A DNA stretch of 64,000 nucleotides from Polynucleobacter sp. MG-5-Ahmo-C2 (GCF_018687735.1 NZ_CP061304.1:1488001-1552000), one strand, 5' to 3'. Counted from the stretch's first letter, positions 45,181 through 55,760 are shown. The notes: generated by a model from the letters alone, not told the origin. A program made the numbers and translations.

Positions 45181-46311
45181 ATGCGCATAGGAGTGCCGCT
45201 GGAAACAAGGCCCGGGGAAACTCGAGTAGCCGCAACACCAGAAACCGTAAAAAAACTGATCGGCCAAGGTCACAGTGTTGTCATTCAAAGAGACGCTGGC
45301 GTTCAGGCTAGTCAACCAGACGCTGCGTACGTAGCCGTAGGCGCCACTATTGGTAGCGCAGCCGATGCATTTGGCGCAGAAATTGTGCTTAAGGTGCGCG
45401 CTCCTGAAGCTGCTGAGCTTAAGCAAATTAAATCTGGCAGCGTACTCATCGGCATGCTCGATCCATTTGATAATGACAATATTGCTGCAATGGCTGCGCA
45501 AGGTGTAACAGCGTTTTCATTAGAAGCCGCTCCGCGCACCACTCGCGCACAAAGTATGGATGTGTTGTCATCACAAGCAAATATTGCGGGCTACAAATCA
45601 GTCATGATTGCTGCAAATGAATATCAACGTTTCATGCCTATGCTCATGACAGCAGCAGGCACTGTAAAAGCTGCTCGCGTACTTATTTTGGGTGCTGGTG
45701 TTGCTGGCTTGCAAGCGATTGCTACTGCAAAACGTCTAGGCGCCGTTATTGAGGCATCAGATGTACGCCCAGCTGCTAAAGAACAAATTGAATCTTTAGG
45801 CGCTAAGTTTGTTGATGTACCTTATGAAACTGATGAAGAGCGTCAAATCGCGCAAGGCGTTGGCGGCTATGCCCGCCCAATGCCAGAAGCGTGGATGAAA
45901 CGTCAGGCAGCCTTAGTTGCCGAGCGCGCTCAACAAGCTGACATCGTGATTACCACCGCTTTAATTCCAGGACGCAAGCCGCCAGTCCTATTGCACAGCG
46001 ACACCGTTGCCAATATGAAACCAGGCTCTATCGTGATTGATATTGCTGCCGGTCGTGGTGATAACGGCTCGGGTAACTGTCCGCTCACTCAAGCCGACAA
46101 GATTGTGGAAATCAATGGCGTCAAGATTGTTGGTTATACCAATCTTGCAAGCATGGTCGCAGCGGATGCATCAGCGCTCTATGCGCGTAACTTGATCGAC
46201 TTTATGAAACTCATTGTTGATAAGGAGGCGAAATTGGTCATTCCTACTGACGACGATATCGTTACCGCCTGCTTAATGTGTCGTGATGGCCAAGCTGTCC
46301 GCAAAAACTAA
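45181..46311 (+). CDS. pntAA: NAD(P) transhydrogenase subunit alpha, part 1 (NAD(H)-binding)
   Basis: Soluble NAD(H)-binding domain I of the proton-translocating transhydrogenase that makes NADPH from NADH. 376 residues: MRIGVPLETRPGETRVAATPETVKKL, SSQANIAGYKSVMIAAN, the Rossmann motif VLILGAGVAGLQAIATAKRLGAVIEASDVRP and VVIDIAAGRGDNGSGN-like PGSIVIDIAAGRGDN are diagnostic. It ends after domain I, so this organism has the three-gene form (pntAA, pntAB, pntB) instead of the fused PntA of E. coli. A Shine-Dalgarno GGAG sits seven bases before the ATG. Confidence 0.96.
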   Translation: MRIGVPLETRPGETRVAATPETVKKLIGQGHSVVIQRDAGVQASQPDAAYVAVGATIGSAADAFGAEIVLKVRAPEAAELKQIKSGSVLIGMLDPFDNDNIAAMAAQGVTAFSLEAAPRTTRAQSMDVLSSQANIAGYKSVMIAANEYQRFMPMLMTAAGTVKAARVLILGAGVAGLQAIATAKRLGAVIEASDVRPAAKEQIESLGAKFVDVPYETDEERQIAQGVGGYARPMPEAWMKRQAALVAERAQQADIVITTALIPGRKPPVLLHSDTVANMKPGSIVIDIAAGRGDNGSGNCPLTQADKIVEINGVKIVGYTNLASMVAADASALYARNLIDFMKLIVDKEAKLVIPTDDDIVTACLMCRDGQAVRKN

Positions 46312-46339
46312 TAGAACAAATTTAGACTAAGGAAATATC

Positions 46340-46675
46340 ATGGATCTCGCTGCTTTTCAAAGCATCCTCACAGTCCAAAACATCACCGTGTTTGTATTGG
46401 CCATTTTTGTTGGCTACCACGTGGTTTGGAACGTTACTCCAGCATTGCATACACCATTGATGGCCGTGACTAATGCCATCTCCGGAATTATTATTGTCGG
46501 CGCACTCTTGCAGACTGAAGTTATCGGCGGAGATGAAATTACTCTCACCAGCATTATTGGTGCCGTTGCAGTATTCCTGGCCTCCATCAATATTTTTGGT
46601 GGTTTTATGGTCACCCGCCGCATGCTGGAGATGTTTAAGAAAAAAGCTCCTAAAGCTGATGCAGCAGCCAAATAA
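46340..46675 (+). CDS. pntAB: NAD(P) transhydrogenase subunit alpha, part 2 (membrane)
   Basis: Small membrane part of domain II, 111 residues with three to four hydrophobic helices: [43 protein letters not shown], then [31 protein letters not shown]. The [19 protein letters not shown] segment is the family hallmark. A lysine-rich tail ([12 protein letters not shown]) ends it. It lies between pntAA and pntB with about 30-base gaps. Confidence 0.95.
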   Translation: MDLAAFQSILTVQNITVFVLAIFVGYHVVWNVTPALHTPLMAVTNAISGIIIVGALLQTEVIGGDEITLTSIIGAVAVFLASINIFGGFMVTRRMLEMFKKKAPKADAAAK

Positions 46676-46704
46676 ATAGAACAAGATCTATAGAGACCAA
46701 AACA

Positions 46705-48072
46705 ATGTCAAACATAACCGCTATTTCTTATCTCATTTCCTCGGTGTTGTTCATCCTCGCATTGCGTGGACTGTCCTCACCAACCACATCACGCCAAGGC
46801 AATACTTTTGGCATGATTGGTATGTTGCTGGCAGTGATCACCACTTTCTTGATTCCTGATTTCAAACCTGTTCTCTCACTGATCGCCGTGGCGATTGTGG
46901 GTGGTGCAATCATCGGAACGATTGCGGCTAAACGTGTACAGATGACCAAAATGCCAGAGCTTGTTGCTTTGATGCACTCTTTTGTTGGTTTGTCAGCAGT
47001 CTTGATCGCAATTGCTGCTGTATTTAATCCGGCCCATGACCATACTGGCGCACAAAAGATTGAATTATTTATTGGTGCGTTTATTGGCGCAATCACCTTT
47101 ACTGCCTCCGTAATTGCTTTCGGGAAATTATCCGGCAAGGTCAGCGGAAAACCAGTAACCTTTTCTGGTCAACATCTTCTAAACCTCGTTCTTGCTATCT
47201 CCATGGTTGGTGCAGGTATTGCTTATTACATGGGCGATAGCCATGCCGCCTTCTTGGCGATGTGTGCAATTGCGCTGGTATTGGGTGTGACCTTAATTAT
47301 TCCTATCGGTGGCGCTGATATGCCGGTAGTGGTATCCATGCTGAACAGTTATTCAGGATGGGCAGCGGCAGGTATTGGCTTTACTTTGAACAACCCTGTG
47401 TTGATCATTGCGGGTGCTTGCGTAGGATCTTCAGGCGCAATTCTGTCCTACATTATGTGTAAGGCGATGAATCGCTCAATCCTCGCAGTATTGCTTGGCG
47501 GTTTCGGGGCTGAAGCTACTGCTGGCGGCGCTGATGACGGCAGTCCTAAAAACTACAAAACTGGCTCTCCAGAAGATGCGGCCTTCCTCATGGAAAATGC
47601 CGACACTGTGATCATTGTTCCGGGCTACGGATTAGCGGTTGCACGTGCACAACATGCCCTTAAAGAGTTAACTGAAAAGTTGACGCACCATGGTGTTACC
47701 GTAAAGTATGCAATTCATCCAGTAGCAGGTCGCATGCCTGGACATATGAACGTACTCTTGGCTGAAGCTGAAGTTCCATATGATCAGGTTTTTGAGATGG
47801 AAGACATCAATAGCGACTTTGGGCAGGCTGATGTAGTGTTAGTGCTTGGTGCAAATGACGTGGTGAATCCGGCTGCACGTACACCAGGTAGCCCAATCTT
47901 TGGGATGCCAATCTTGGAGGCATTTAAAGCTAAAACCATTATTGTTAACAAGCGTTCAATGGCAGCTGGCTATGCTGGCTTGGACAATGAACTCTTCTAC
48001 ATGGATAAAACCATGATGGTCTTCGGTGATGCGAAGAAAGTGGTTGAAGAGATGGTCAAAGCGGTAGAGTAA
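46705..48072 (+). CDS. pntB: NAD(P) transhydrogenase subunit beta
   Basis: Membrane domain II plus NADP(H)-binding domain III, 455 residues. About nine helices in the first 270 residues carry the proton pathway (e.g. ALMHSFVGLSAVLIAIAAVF, GGADMPVVVSMLNSYSGWAAAGIGFTLNN). Domain III shows VIIVPGYGLAVARAQHALKEL, KYAIHPVAGRMPGHMNVLLAEA and DVVLVLGANDVVNPAARTPGSPIFGMPIL, which bind NADP(H). Ends before a strong hairpin that also bounds the following accessory region. Confidence 0.97.
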   Translation: MSNITAISYLISSVLFILALRGLSSPTTSRQGNTFGMIGMLLAVITTFLIPDFKPVLSLIAVAIVGGAIIGTIAAKRVQMTKMPELVALMHSFVGLSAVLIAIAAVFNPAHDHTGAQKIELFIGAFIGAITFTASVIAFGKLSGKVSGKPVTFSGQHLLNLVLAISMVGAGIAYYMGDSHAAFLAMCAIALVLGVTLIIPIGGADMPVVVSMLNSYSGWAAAGIGFTLNNPVLIIAGACVGSSGAILSYIMCKAMNRSILAVLLGGFGAEATAGGADDGSPKNYKTGSPEDAAFLMENADTVIIVPGYGLAVARAQHALKELTEKLTHHGVTVKYAIHPVAGRMPGHMNVLLAEAEVPYDQVFEMEDINSDFGQADVVLVLGANDVVNPAARTPGSPIFGMPILEAFKAKTIIVNKRSMAAGYAGLDNELFYMDKTMMVFGDAKKVVEEMVKAVE

Positions 48073-48078
48073 TTCAAT

Positions 48079-48112
48079 AGCCGTTATTGGCCATTCTAGG
48101 CCGATAACGGCT
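48079..48112. terminator. Hairpin after pntB, between convergent genes
   Basis: A 14-bp stem (AGCCGTTATTGGCC with GGCCGATAACGGCT, one G-T pair) around a six-base loop, in the 57-base gap between pntB and the opposing DUF5672 gene. No clear T run follows on either strand, yet the stem is long enough to act as a bidirectional 3'-end structure. It marks the left edge of the accessory region. Confidence 0.6.
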
Positions 48113-48129
48113 AGATTCTGATATACGCG

Positions 48130-48963
48130 TCAAAAATTGCTCATGACACTTTGAAATCGCTTGCACCATGGACTCTCTCCATCCATTAAATTTTTATCAA
48201 TCATTTCTACAAGTGCTGGGCGCGCCTCAATTACATCCACGGATTGAATCAATAATTGTCTAAACTTTCTTTCGCGACAATTTTCTAGATAGGTTGTCAA
48301 AATCTTAAAATTAGAAATGCGCTCAATTATTTTGTCCGCTATCAAAAGTAAGCCATTTTCGCTAAAAAATAATGGCAAACACCAAGGGGAATGGAATCCA
48401 AATATAGAACGCATATCACTGTATTGGCCCTCCTGGAAAGCAAATCGGCGTGCTATTTCCAGGGGAGCAAATTTAACTCCTTTTCTCTCTAGGTGGTCCC
48501 TGTACTTACAACATATCAATAGATCCTCGGGCCAGGATTCAGATAACCAGACCTTACGATCAAGCAGGCCTTCAAGCGCTTCCATGAGCCGAATAGACCG
48601 ATAAGAGAACCCCCCATTTCCAACTTGTAATATTGAATCAACAAAATGAGGGGCGCCAATATAGTCATAATCTAAAAATTCTTGCTGCCACTGGGCTGGA
48701 TTTAGAACAAAACCGTCCCACTGAATTATTAAAAAATCTTTGTTAATAATCTTTATCAAATCAAACAAGACTAATTCTTCGTAATCTTTAACTGAGGTAA
48801 TTGGGGGTATTTTTACGAACTCTGCGCCATCAAAATATGGGACATCGCTGAAGGTGTAAACTTTATCAATGGCATGGCATTCAAGAGTTTTCTCGATCGC
48901 CAACTTTGGCAATGTTTTGTCGCTATAGGTATCAATAATAACTGCCGAAATTCTACGATTCAC
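48130..48963 (-). CDS. DUF5672 family protein (putative glycosyltransferase-like)
   Basis: 277 residues, no signal peptide or membrane span. The core [31 protein letters not shown] (about 96-127) followed by QVGNGGFSYRS (about 133-143) and SEDLLICC-like WPEDLLICCKYRDHLE is the DUF5672 pattern. The Q-x-D-G element and the later glycine-rich turn look like a nucleotide-sugar-binding GT-A arrangement, but this is inference; the family has no assigned reaction that I can cite with confidence. The 275-residue gene divergently placed at 49086 is a clear paralogue. Base composition looks more AT-rich than the neighbouring pnt genes. Confidence 0.75.
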   Translation of the reverse strand: MNRRISAVIIDTYSDKTLPKLAIEKTLECHAIDKVYTFSDVPYFDGAEFVKIPPITSVKDYEELVLFDLIKIINKDFLIIQWDGFVLNPAQWQQEFLDYDYIGAPHFVDSILQVGNGGFSYRSIRLMEALEGLLDRKVWLSESWPEDLLICCKYRDHLERKGVKFAPLEIARRFAFQEGQYSDMRSIFGFHSPWCLPLFFSENGLLLIADKIIERISNFKILTTYLENCRERKFRQLLIQSVDVIEARPALVEMIDKNLMDGESPWCKRFQSVMSNF

Positions 48964-48984
48964 GCAATAATCCTATATAAAGAA

Positions 48985-48998
48985 TATGATTAATCATA
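48985..48998. promoter_or_regulatory. 14-bp palindrome in the divergent DUF5672 promoter region
   Basis: TATGATTAATCATA is a perfect palindrome in the 122-base AT-rich gap between the two divergent DUF5672 genes, 22 bases before the left gene's ATG. It is the size of a dimeric repressor site, but AT-rich palindromes are not rare by chance. No clear -35/-10 pair is assigned. Confidence 0.3.
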
Positions 48999-49085
48999 AT
49001 CCAGGATGACTCGCAGCACCAATCTTCGGCAAACAAAAATCAAATTTTTAATAATCGTCTTAGCAAATAACCCAATCAACAGCCC

Positions 49086-49913
49086 ATGAGCAAGATGCAA
49101 AATCTCGATGATGTAACCCTTCTGACTGTTACTTCAGTAGAAGTGGATTTGGCAAAAAATGCACTCATGATCTCAAATGAGTTTTGCAACTTCGGCTCGG
49201 TAAAAATCCTAGCGCCTAAGAGGCCAGAAAATTTACCAACTTCAATGGAGCACATTGTAATACCGCCGATAAATTTTCTTGGTTACAGCAAATTTATGAT
49301 TGAGGATCTAAATCAATATGTTGATACCGACTTTTGTTTAATAATTCAGGCAGATGGTTTCGTGATCAATCCGCAGCTGTGGAGCGATGGATTTTTAGAT
49401 TATGACTACATTGGCGCCCCCTGGCTCCCAATCGTAAGGCAAAGCAATGCTTCTCGAGGGTTTGAATTTAATAGAAACAGGGTTGGCAACGGGGGATTCT
49501 CCCTGAGAAGTAAAAAACTTCTTGAGGTTTGCTCTCAAATTAAATTTGATGAATTAAATCTGCCAATTAAGTCTGAGGATGTAGTTATTTGCCACTACTT
49601 CTACGAAGAAATGGTTAAAGCTGGCGTCAAATTTGCTCCAATTGACTTGGCCAGTCAATTTTCTATCGAGTCAGTTGTACCAGGCTTAAATGCCAATCTA
49701 AACTCTAGTTTTGGATTTCACGGCAAGCATTGGCTATCAAATAATCATCTTAAAAAACTAGCTTCTGAGTCAAAATATAAAGATGAATTTTTAAGTTTAT
49801 TGAAGTTGCCACCAGTTAGACAAGAAGTTAAATCGAATCGCGTTGGCAGACTTGACCCATGCCCCTGTGGAATTGGCAAGCGTTATAAAGAGTGTCATGG
49901 GAAAATAACCTAA
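49086..49913 (+). CDS. DUF5672 family protein with C-terminal SEC-C motif
   Basis: 275 residues. The DUF5672 core is [32 protein letters not shown] (about 79-110), then [18 protein letters not shown] and [26 protein letters not shown]. It parallels the divergent neighbour nearly segment by segment (QxDGFVxNPxx[11 protein letters not shown], VGNGGFSxRS). Uniquely, it ends in [18 protein letters not shown], a SEC-C zinc-binding motif (C-x-C-x8-C-H) like the one at the end of SecA. The motif is lacking in the neighbour. Reaction unknown; a glycosyltransferase-like role is inferred from context (two TPR-glycosyltransferases next door). No obvious Shine-Dalgarno before the ATG; a second ATG lies three codons on. 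Confidence 0.75.
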   Translation: MSKMQNLDDVTLLTVTSVEVDLAKNALMISNEFCNFGSVKILAPKRPENLPTSMEHIVIPPINFLGYSKFMIEDLNQYVDTDFCLIIQADGFVINPQLWSDGFLDYDYIGAPWLPIVRQSNASRGFEFNRNRVGNGGFSLRSKKLLEVCSQIKFDELNLPIKSEDVVICHYFYEEMVKAGVKFAPIDLASQFSIESVVPGLNANLNSSFGFHGKHWLSNNHLKKLASESKYKDEFLSLLKLPPVRQEVKSNRVGRLDPCPCGIGKRYKECHGKIT

Positions 49914-49927
49914 TTCCTGATGAGCGC

Positions 49928-51487
49928 TTAAAGTAAACCCACATCAATCTGAATTTTTTCCAACACCCCTGCCCAGTCACCAATTTTCTCCTGCCTATAC
50001 AAGCTTATTGAGGGGTACCAAGGGGTATCGGATCTATCTAAGAGCCACCTCCAATCTGGGACGAAAGGTAGTAGCACCCAGGTTTTTTTACCTAAGGCGC
50101 CACTTAAATGCGCCACACTTGTATCAACACTAATAACGAGATCTAAGCACTCTATCAGGGCGGCACTATCACCAAAGCTCTTAAGATATTGCGAAAAGTT
50201 TCGGATCCTTGTATTTAACTCAAGAGTCAATTGATCCGCTTCGCGAACCTCTTTTTGAAGACTAATGTACTCATAGTGTTCTGGCAGGTAAGGGAGCAAG
50301 TCTTTTAATGCCAAGCTGCGGTTGTAGTCATTCTTGTGATCTGGATTGCCGCTCCATACCAAACCTATTCTCGGTTTAGTCTTTTGACCTAATCTTGCTT
50401 CCCATTCAGTTACCGCCGCAAAATTGCCAGATAAATACTTCTGTGCAGATGGGATGTTGCTTAGATTAGTTTTAAATGCCAAAGGCAGACTGAGAAGAGG
50501 GCACTGGAAATCAAATGATGGAAGCTCTTGCTCCTTGATGACTAGCTGCGAAACGCCATCCAAGTCAGATAGGAGGGTAACAAGAGGATCAGGCACCTCC
50601 AAGATAACGCGCGCACCTAATTCTGAAACTAATTTTGCGTACCGACAAAACTGAATAAAATCACCCAACCCTTGTTCACCATAAAGTAAGATGGATTTAT
50701 CTTTGAGTGACTCAGTGCCAGCCCAACAAGGTTTATCGAAGCGACGATTTCCTATGACTTTGCTCACTGAATCTGAACTCCATCGACTTTCATATAAGGG
50801 TAGACCACGTTCAAAATCGCCTTGCAGCAAAAGGGTTAGGGATTTATTGAGGAAGGCCTCATAATGCCCCGGATTTAGTCCAATAGCTTTATCGTAATCA
50901 GCTAGAGCCTCATCAAAATATCTCAATTGATTTAAAGCAAAGCCCTTGTTATTCCAGGTAATGTGATCATTTGGATTAAGAATTAAGGCCTGATGGTAGC
51001 TATTAATAGCCTCTTCATGGCGATCAAGCATCCTCAATGCATTGCCCCTGTTAGACCAGGCATCAGCATAATTTGGCTTCAGAGAAGCAGCATGTTCGTA
51101 ATGGGTTAGAGCCTCAACAAAACGCTTTAGCTCGAAAAGAATATTTCCCTTGTTCAGCCAAGCCTCATCGTATTTTGGGTCTAACTTAATAGATTGATCA
51201 AACGCCTCTAATGCAGATTCGTATTGTTTCAATTCAAATAACGCACTTCCCAAGTTGCATTTAGTTAGTGGATTTTTAGGTAGCACCCTTAGGGATGTAT
51301 TTAAATAGTCAATCGCCTGCTTATGTTGTCCCTTTTTTATAGCCACAACTCCTAATAACCTCAATATATGGGGATCTTTGGGGTTAAATTTAATCGCTTG
51401 ATTTAAATACAACGCTGCTGAATCTACATTTAAGTTTCTGAGAGCGTCTAAGGCTTTATTTAAAAGGAAGCCTACTTGCGGATTCAT
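49928..51487 (-). CDS. TPR protein with C-terminal GT9-like glycosyltransferase domain
   Basis: About 519 residues from the ATG at 51487 (MNPQVGFLLN); a TTG at 51508 would add seven residues and overlap the upstream gene. Residues 1-240 hold seven 34-residue TPR units (e.g. DEAWLNKGNILFELKRFVEALTHYEHAASLKPNY). The C-terminal half resembles ADP-heptose/GT9 glycosyltransferases fused to TPR arrays: ILLYGEQGLGDFIQFCRYAKLVSELGARV, RIGLVWSGNPDHKNDYNRSL and CLDLVISVDTSVAHLSGALGKKTWVLLP (the nucleotide-sugar-binding end). No signal peptide, so probably cytoplasmic. The neighbour upstream is a TPR-GT41 enzyme with a related start, and the two genes are almost certainly co-transcribed. Acceptor and sugar are unknown. 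Confidence 0.82.
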   Translation of the reverse strand: MNPQVGFLLNKALDALRNLNVDSAALYLNQAIKFNPKDPHILRLLGVVAIKKGQHKQAIDYLNTSLRVLPKNPLTKCNLGSALFELKQYESALEAFDQSIKLDPKYDEAWLNKGNILFELKRFVEALTHYEHAASLKPNYADAWSNRGNALRMLDRHEEAINSYHQALILNPNDHITWNNKGFALNQLRYFDEALADYDKAIGLNPGHYEAFLNKSLTLLLQGDFERGLPLYESRWSSDSVSKVIGNRRFDKPCWAGTESLKDKSILLYGEQGLGDFIQFCRYAKLVSELGARVILEVPDPLVTLLSDLDGVSQLVIKEQELPSFDFQCPLLSLPLAFKTNLSNIPSAQKYLSGNFAAVTEWEARLGQKTKPRIGLVWSGNPDHKNDYNRSLALKDLLPYLPEHYEYISLQKEVREADQLTLELNTRIRNFSQYLKSFGDSAALIECLDLVISVDTSVAHLSGALGKKTWVLLPFVPDWRWLLDRSDTPWYPSISLYRQEKIGDWAGVLEKIQIDVGLL

Positions 51488-51500
51488 ATGATTCAGTCTC

Positions 51501-53687
51501 TCAAACAAAAAGGTGGTCTACTGGCTCAGCATTTAGATATCTCTTATACATCTCCAAATAAGCAGACTCAATATTTTTTGCATACAGCTGAGTATCAAAG
51601 AGGGGAGTGGTGAATCTATTTTTTATTAACCTTATTCTTATATCTCGTAATTTTTCCGTGTGTGTAGCAAGCTCAATAGCTAAACGCTCGTACTCACCCA
51701 TATTTTGAGTAACCAACTCTGGTATGCCTACAGATCGCAGCAAACTACCGGCCACCCTGCCCGGGAAAGTCTCTCCAAGACAGGTAACCAAGGGTAGTCC
51801 GGCCTTGAGTGCATCTACTGCTGTGGTATGGGCATTGTAAGGATTGGTATCTAAAAATAAATCTGCAAGGGCGTATCTAGCTAAATGATCTTCCATTGAA
51901 TCCACTCTTTGGGAGAAAATAATTCTCTCAGGACCAACGCCTAATTTTTTAAACTCTTTGAGAATATTTTCTCTGAAAAGAGCGGTATTCTCAGAAATCC
52001 AAAAAATACTCTTATCTACCTTTAATAAGACTCTTGTCCAACTCTCAAGAATTTTTTTATTGAACTTGTAACTATTATTGAAACAACAAAAAATAAAATG
52101 ATCGTCAGGTAGGCCATACTCAGTTCGTGTGATGGGCCTCGAAGATGGCACTCTTTTTGAGTCATCAACCATAAATGTATTGGGTAAATACACCACTTTC
52201 TCGGTGTAATGCATACGACTCGACTCAGGAATAATTGTTTTATCCGCAACAATGTAATCCATATAACTAGCACCCGTTGAGCCAGCAAAACCAAGGTAGC
52301 CCACTTGAATTGGGGCTGCTCGGTAAGAAAAAACTCCGATAGGGCTAAGCTCTGTATGCCCACCTAAATCTACGGCAATATCAATCTCACAGTCCCTCGC
52401 AATTTGGGCAACCTGAACATCAGTTTTACCCTCGAGATCTAAAAAATGATCGAAAGCTTTGCGCAAGCGTAGCTCAACCTTATCGCCCTTTATCGCGCTT
52501 CTTAAGGAAAACGCATAGATCTCAAATTTCTCCCGGTCATGGAGTTCAAAAAGTTCAGCAGTTAGCAGAGAAACAGGGTGATCTCTAAAATCAGCAGAAA
52601 AATACCCAATACGAATTTTCTGATGAGTCTTTTTTTCTAACGGCTGAAGGATGACCTTAGGCAAATGCTGCGCATTTATAAATGCTTGCGCGGCCTGATG
52701 ATTTATTTCAGGTGAATTGCTAAAAGATAAAACCGGGAATACAAGTGTGCTTTTTTCATTCTTATCCAGACCCCGAATAACGTTCTCGTAATCTTTATCC
52801 AGACCATCCCAAAGGGCCATTTTTAACTTGGTGTAGAGAATAGAACCTGGCAAATACTCTAGACTAGGCTTTAATGCATGTGCTTTCTGAAAGCAAAATA
52901 ATGCCTCCTCATACTGACCCAATCTCTCAAGAACATTTCCTTTGTCTGCATAAGCACCAGCATAATCGGGCTTTAATGAGAGTGCTTTATCAAAATATTT
53001 GACTGCAGCCACATAATCAAACAACGCGTAGGCCGTTGATCCCCTATTGCACCAAGCATCTGCATATTCAGGTGATATTTGCAATGCTCTTTCTTGGCAC
53101 TCAAAGGCCTGCTGATAATTTTTGAGTCTACGGTGCGCCACCCCCACATTGTTCCAGGTAGAGGGAGATCCAGCATTGATTGATAGGGATTGTTGATACC
53201 ATAACATAGCCTCATCAAATCGCCCTAATTCCTGCAAAGCATTACCTTTATTGCTATAAGCCTCCGCATAGTTTGGCTCTAAAGAAATTGCCTTGTCATA
53301 AACTGCAATCGCATCTTGATATCTCCCCAATTCCTGCAAAGCATTACCTTTATTGCTATAAGCCTCCGCATAGTTTGGCTCTAAAGAAATTGCCCTGTCA
53401 AAACTCATTAAAGCTTCGGCATGATACCCAAGCTCCTTAAGAATATTTCCCTTATTGCTATGAGCAACTGCATTGGGAGCAAATGCATCAATCGATTTAT
53501 TTATCAACTTCAAGGCTGCTGTGTAGTCGGCCCTATAGGCAGCTATCACACTCAAAAAACATAGTGCATCAGCATTTTTTGGCTCAATTTTCAAGGCATG
53601 CAGCAAGTAATTTTCCGCCTCATTCAATTGATTGGATTGAATATTCTGAATGGATAAATTGAGTAAATAAGCGACTTGGGGATTCAT
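51501..53687 (-). CDS. TPR-containing O-linked N-acetylglucosamine transferase, SPINDLY/OGT (GT41) family
   Basis: 728 residues. Eight 34-residue TPR units fill about residues 1-275, with units 4 and 5 nearly identical at DNA level. The GT41 catalytic part follows: RIGYFSADFRDHPVSLLTAELFELHD contains the histidine equivalent to the OGT active-site HP motif; VDLGGHTELSPIGVFSYRAAPIQVGYLGFAGSTG is the SPINDLY-type core; FCCFNNSYKFNKKILESW has the UDP-binding lysine; and FLDTNPYNAHTTAVDALKAGLPLVT is the donor-binding loop. Such enzymes transfer GlcNAc (or fucose in plant SPY) to Ser/Thr of proteins. Donor and target are unknown; no flagellin or pilin gene is visible here. Confidence 0.88.
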   Translation of the reverse strand: MNPQVAYLLNLSIQNIQSNQLNEAENYLLHALKIEPKNADALCFLSVIAAYRADYTAALKLINKSIDAFAPNAVAHSNKGNILKELGYHAEALMSFDRAISLEPNYAEAYSNKGNALQELGRYQDAIAVYDKAISLEPNYAEAYSNKGNALQELGRFDEAMLWYQQSLSINAGSPSTWNNVGVAHRRLKNYQQAFECQERALQISPEYADAWCNRGSTAYALFDYVAAVKYFDKALSLKPDYAGAYADKGNVLERLGQYEEALFCFQKAHALKPSLEYLPGSILYTKLKMALWDGLDKDYENVIRGLDKNEKSTLVFPVLSFSNSPEINHQAAQAFINAQHLPKVILQPLEKKTHQKIRIGYFSADFRDHPVSLLTAELFELHDREKFEIYAFSLRSAIKGDKVELRLRKAFDHFLDLEGKTDVQVAQIARDCEIDIAVDLGGHTELSPIGVFSYRAAPIQVGYLGFAGSTGASYMDYIVADKTIIPESSRMHYTEKVVYLPNTFMVDDSKRVPSSRPITRTEYGLPDDHFIFCCFNNSYKFNKKILESWTRVLLKVDKSIFWISENTALFRENILKEFKKLGVGPERIIFSQRVDSMEDHLARYALADLFLDTNPYNAHTTAVDALKAGLPLVTCLGETFPGRVAGSLLRSVGIPELVTQNMGEYERLAIELATHTEKLRDIRIRLIKNRFTTPLFDTQLYAKNIESAYLEMYKRYLNAEPVDHLFV
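53227..53394 (-). repeat. Recent tandem duplication of one TPR unit (102-bp period)
   Basis: The 66 bases at 53227-53292 recur identically at 53329-53394, exactly 102 bases (34 codons, one TPR unit) apart, inside the GT41 gene. The remaining 36 bases of the unit differ. Both copies encode LEPNYAEAYSNKGNALQELGR. Confidence 0.9.
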
Positions 53688-53740
53688 GATGCAATGCTAA
53701 ACGATTTTTAAATCAATTCTTGGAACTTACTAAAGCAAAA

Positions 53741-53770
53741 CGCCCGGTCTTTTGAACCAGGCGCTTTTTT
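53741..53770. terminator. Terminator after groEL, at the right edge of the accessory region
   Basis: Stem CGCCCGGTC / GAACCAGGCG (53741-53763, with G-T pairs) around a short A/T loop. It is followed by CTTTTTT on the + strand, and by TTTTGCTTT on the minus strand, the direction in which groEL is read. Sits between the groEL stop and the GT41 gene start. Confidence 0.7.
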
Positions 53771-53797
53771 CTACAGCTGACTAGCTGGTGTGGCGAG

Positions 53798-55456
<1,659 letters not shown>

Positions 55457-55469
55457 TTAAATACCGAAA

Positions 55470-55760
55470 TTACTTCTGTACAACAGCCATGATGTCTTCT
55501 TCGCGCATTACGAGAAGCTCATCGCCGTCGACCTTAACTGTTTGACCTGCGTATTTACCAAACAACACGCGATCGCCTACTTTGACGTCGGGTGCATTTA
55601 ATTTACCGCTGTCATCGCGTTTACCTGGACCCACTGCCAAAACTTCGCCTTGATCAGGCTTTTCTGCAGCAGCGTCAGGAATGATGATTCCGGAAGCAGT
55701 TTTTGATTCTTGATCTAAACGCTTGATGATTACGCGATCATGTAAGGGACGCAAATTCAT
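55470..55760 (-). CDS. groES: 10 kDa chaperonin GroES
   Basis: Heptameric lid of GroEL. 96 residues: [44 protein letters not shown] contains the N-terminal strand and the mobile loop (about 17-35), and [36 protein letters not shown] closes the barrel. A strong Shine-Dalgarno (AGGAG) sits seven bases before the ATG. First gene of the groESL operon. Confidence 0.98.
   Translation of the reverse strand: MNLRPLHDRVIIKRLDQESKTASGIIIPDAAAEKPDQGEVLAVGPGKRDDSGKLNAPDVKVGDRVLFGKYAGQTVKVDGDELLVMREEDIMAVVQK

Noticed and set aside
53220..53400. Spaced identical repeats that could suggest a CRISPR array
   Set aside because: The period is 102 bases and in frame with 34-residue TPR units; there are two copies only and no cas genes.
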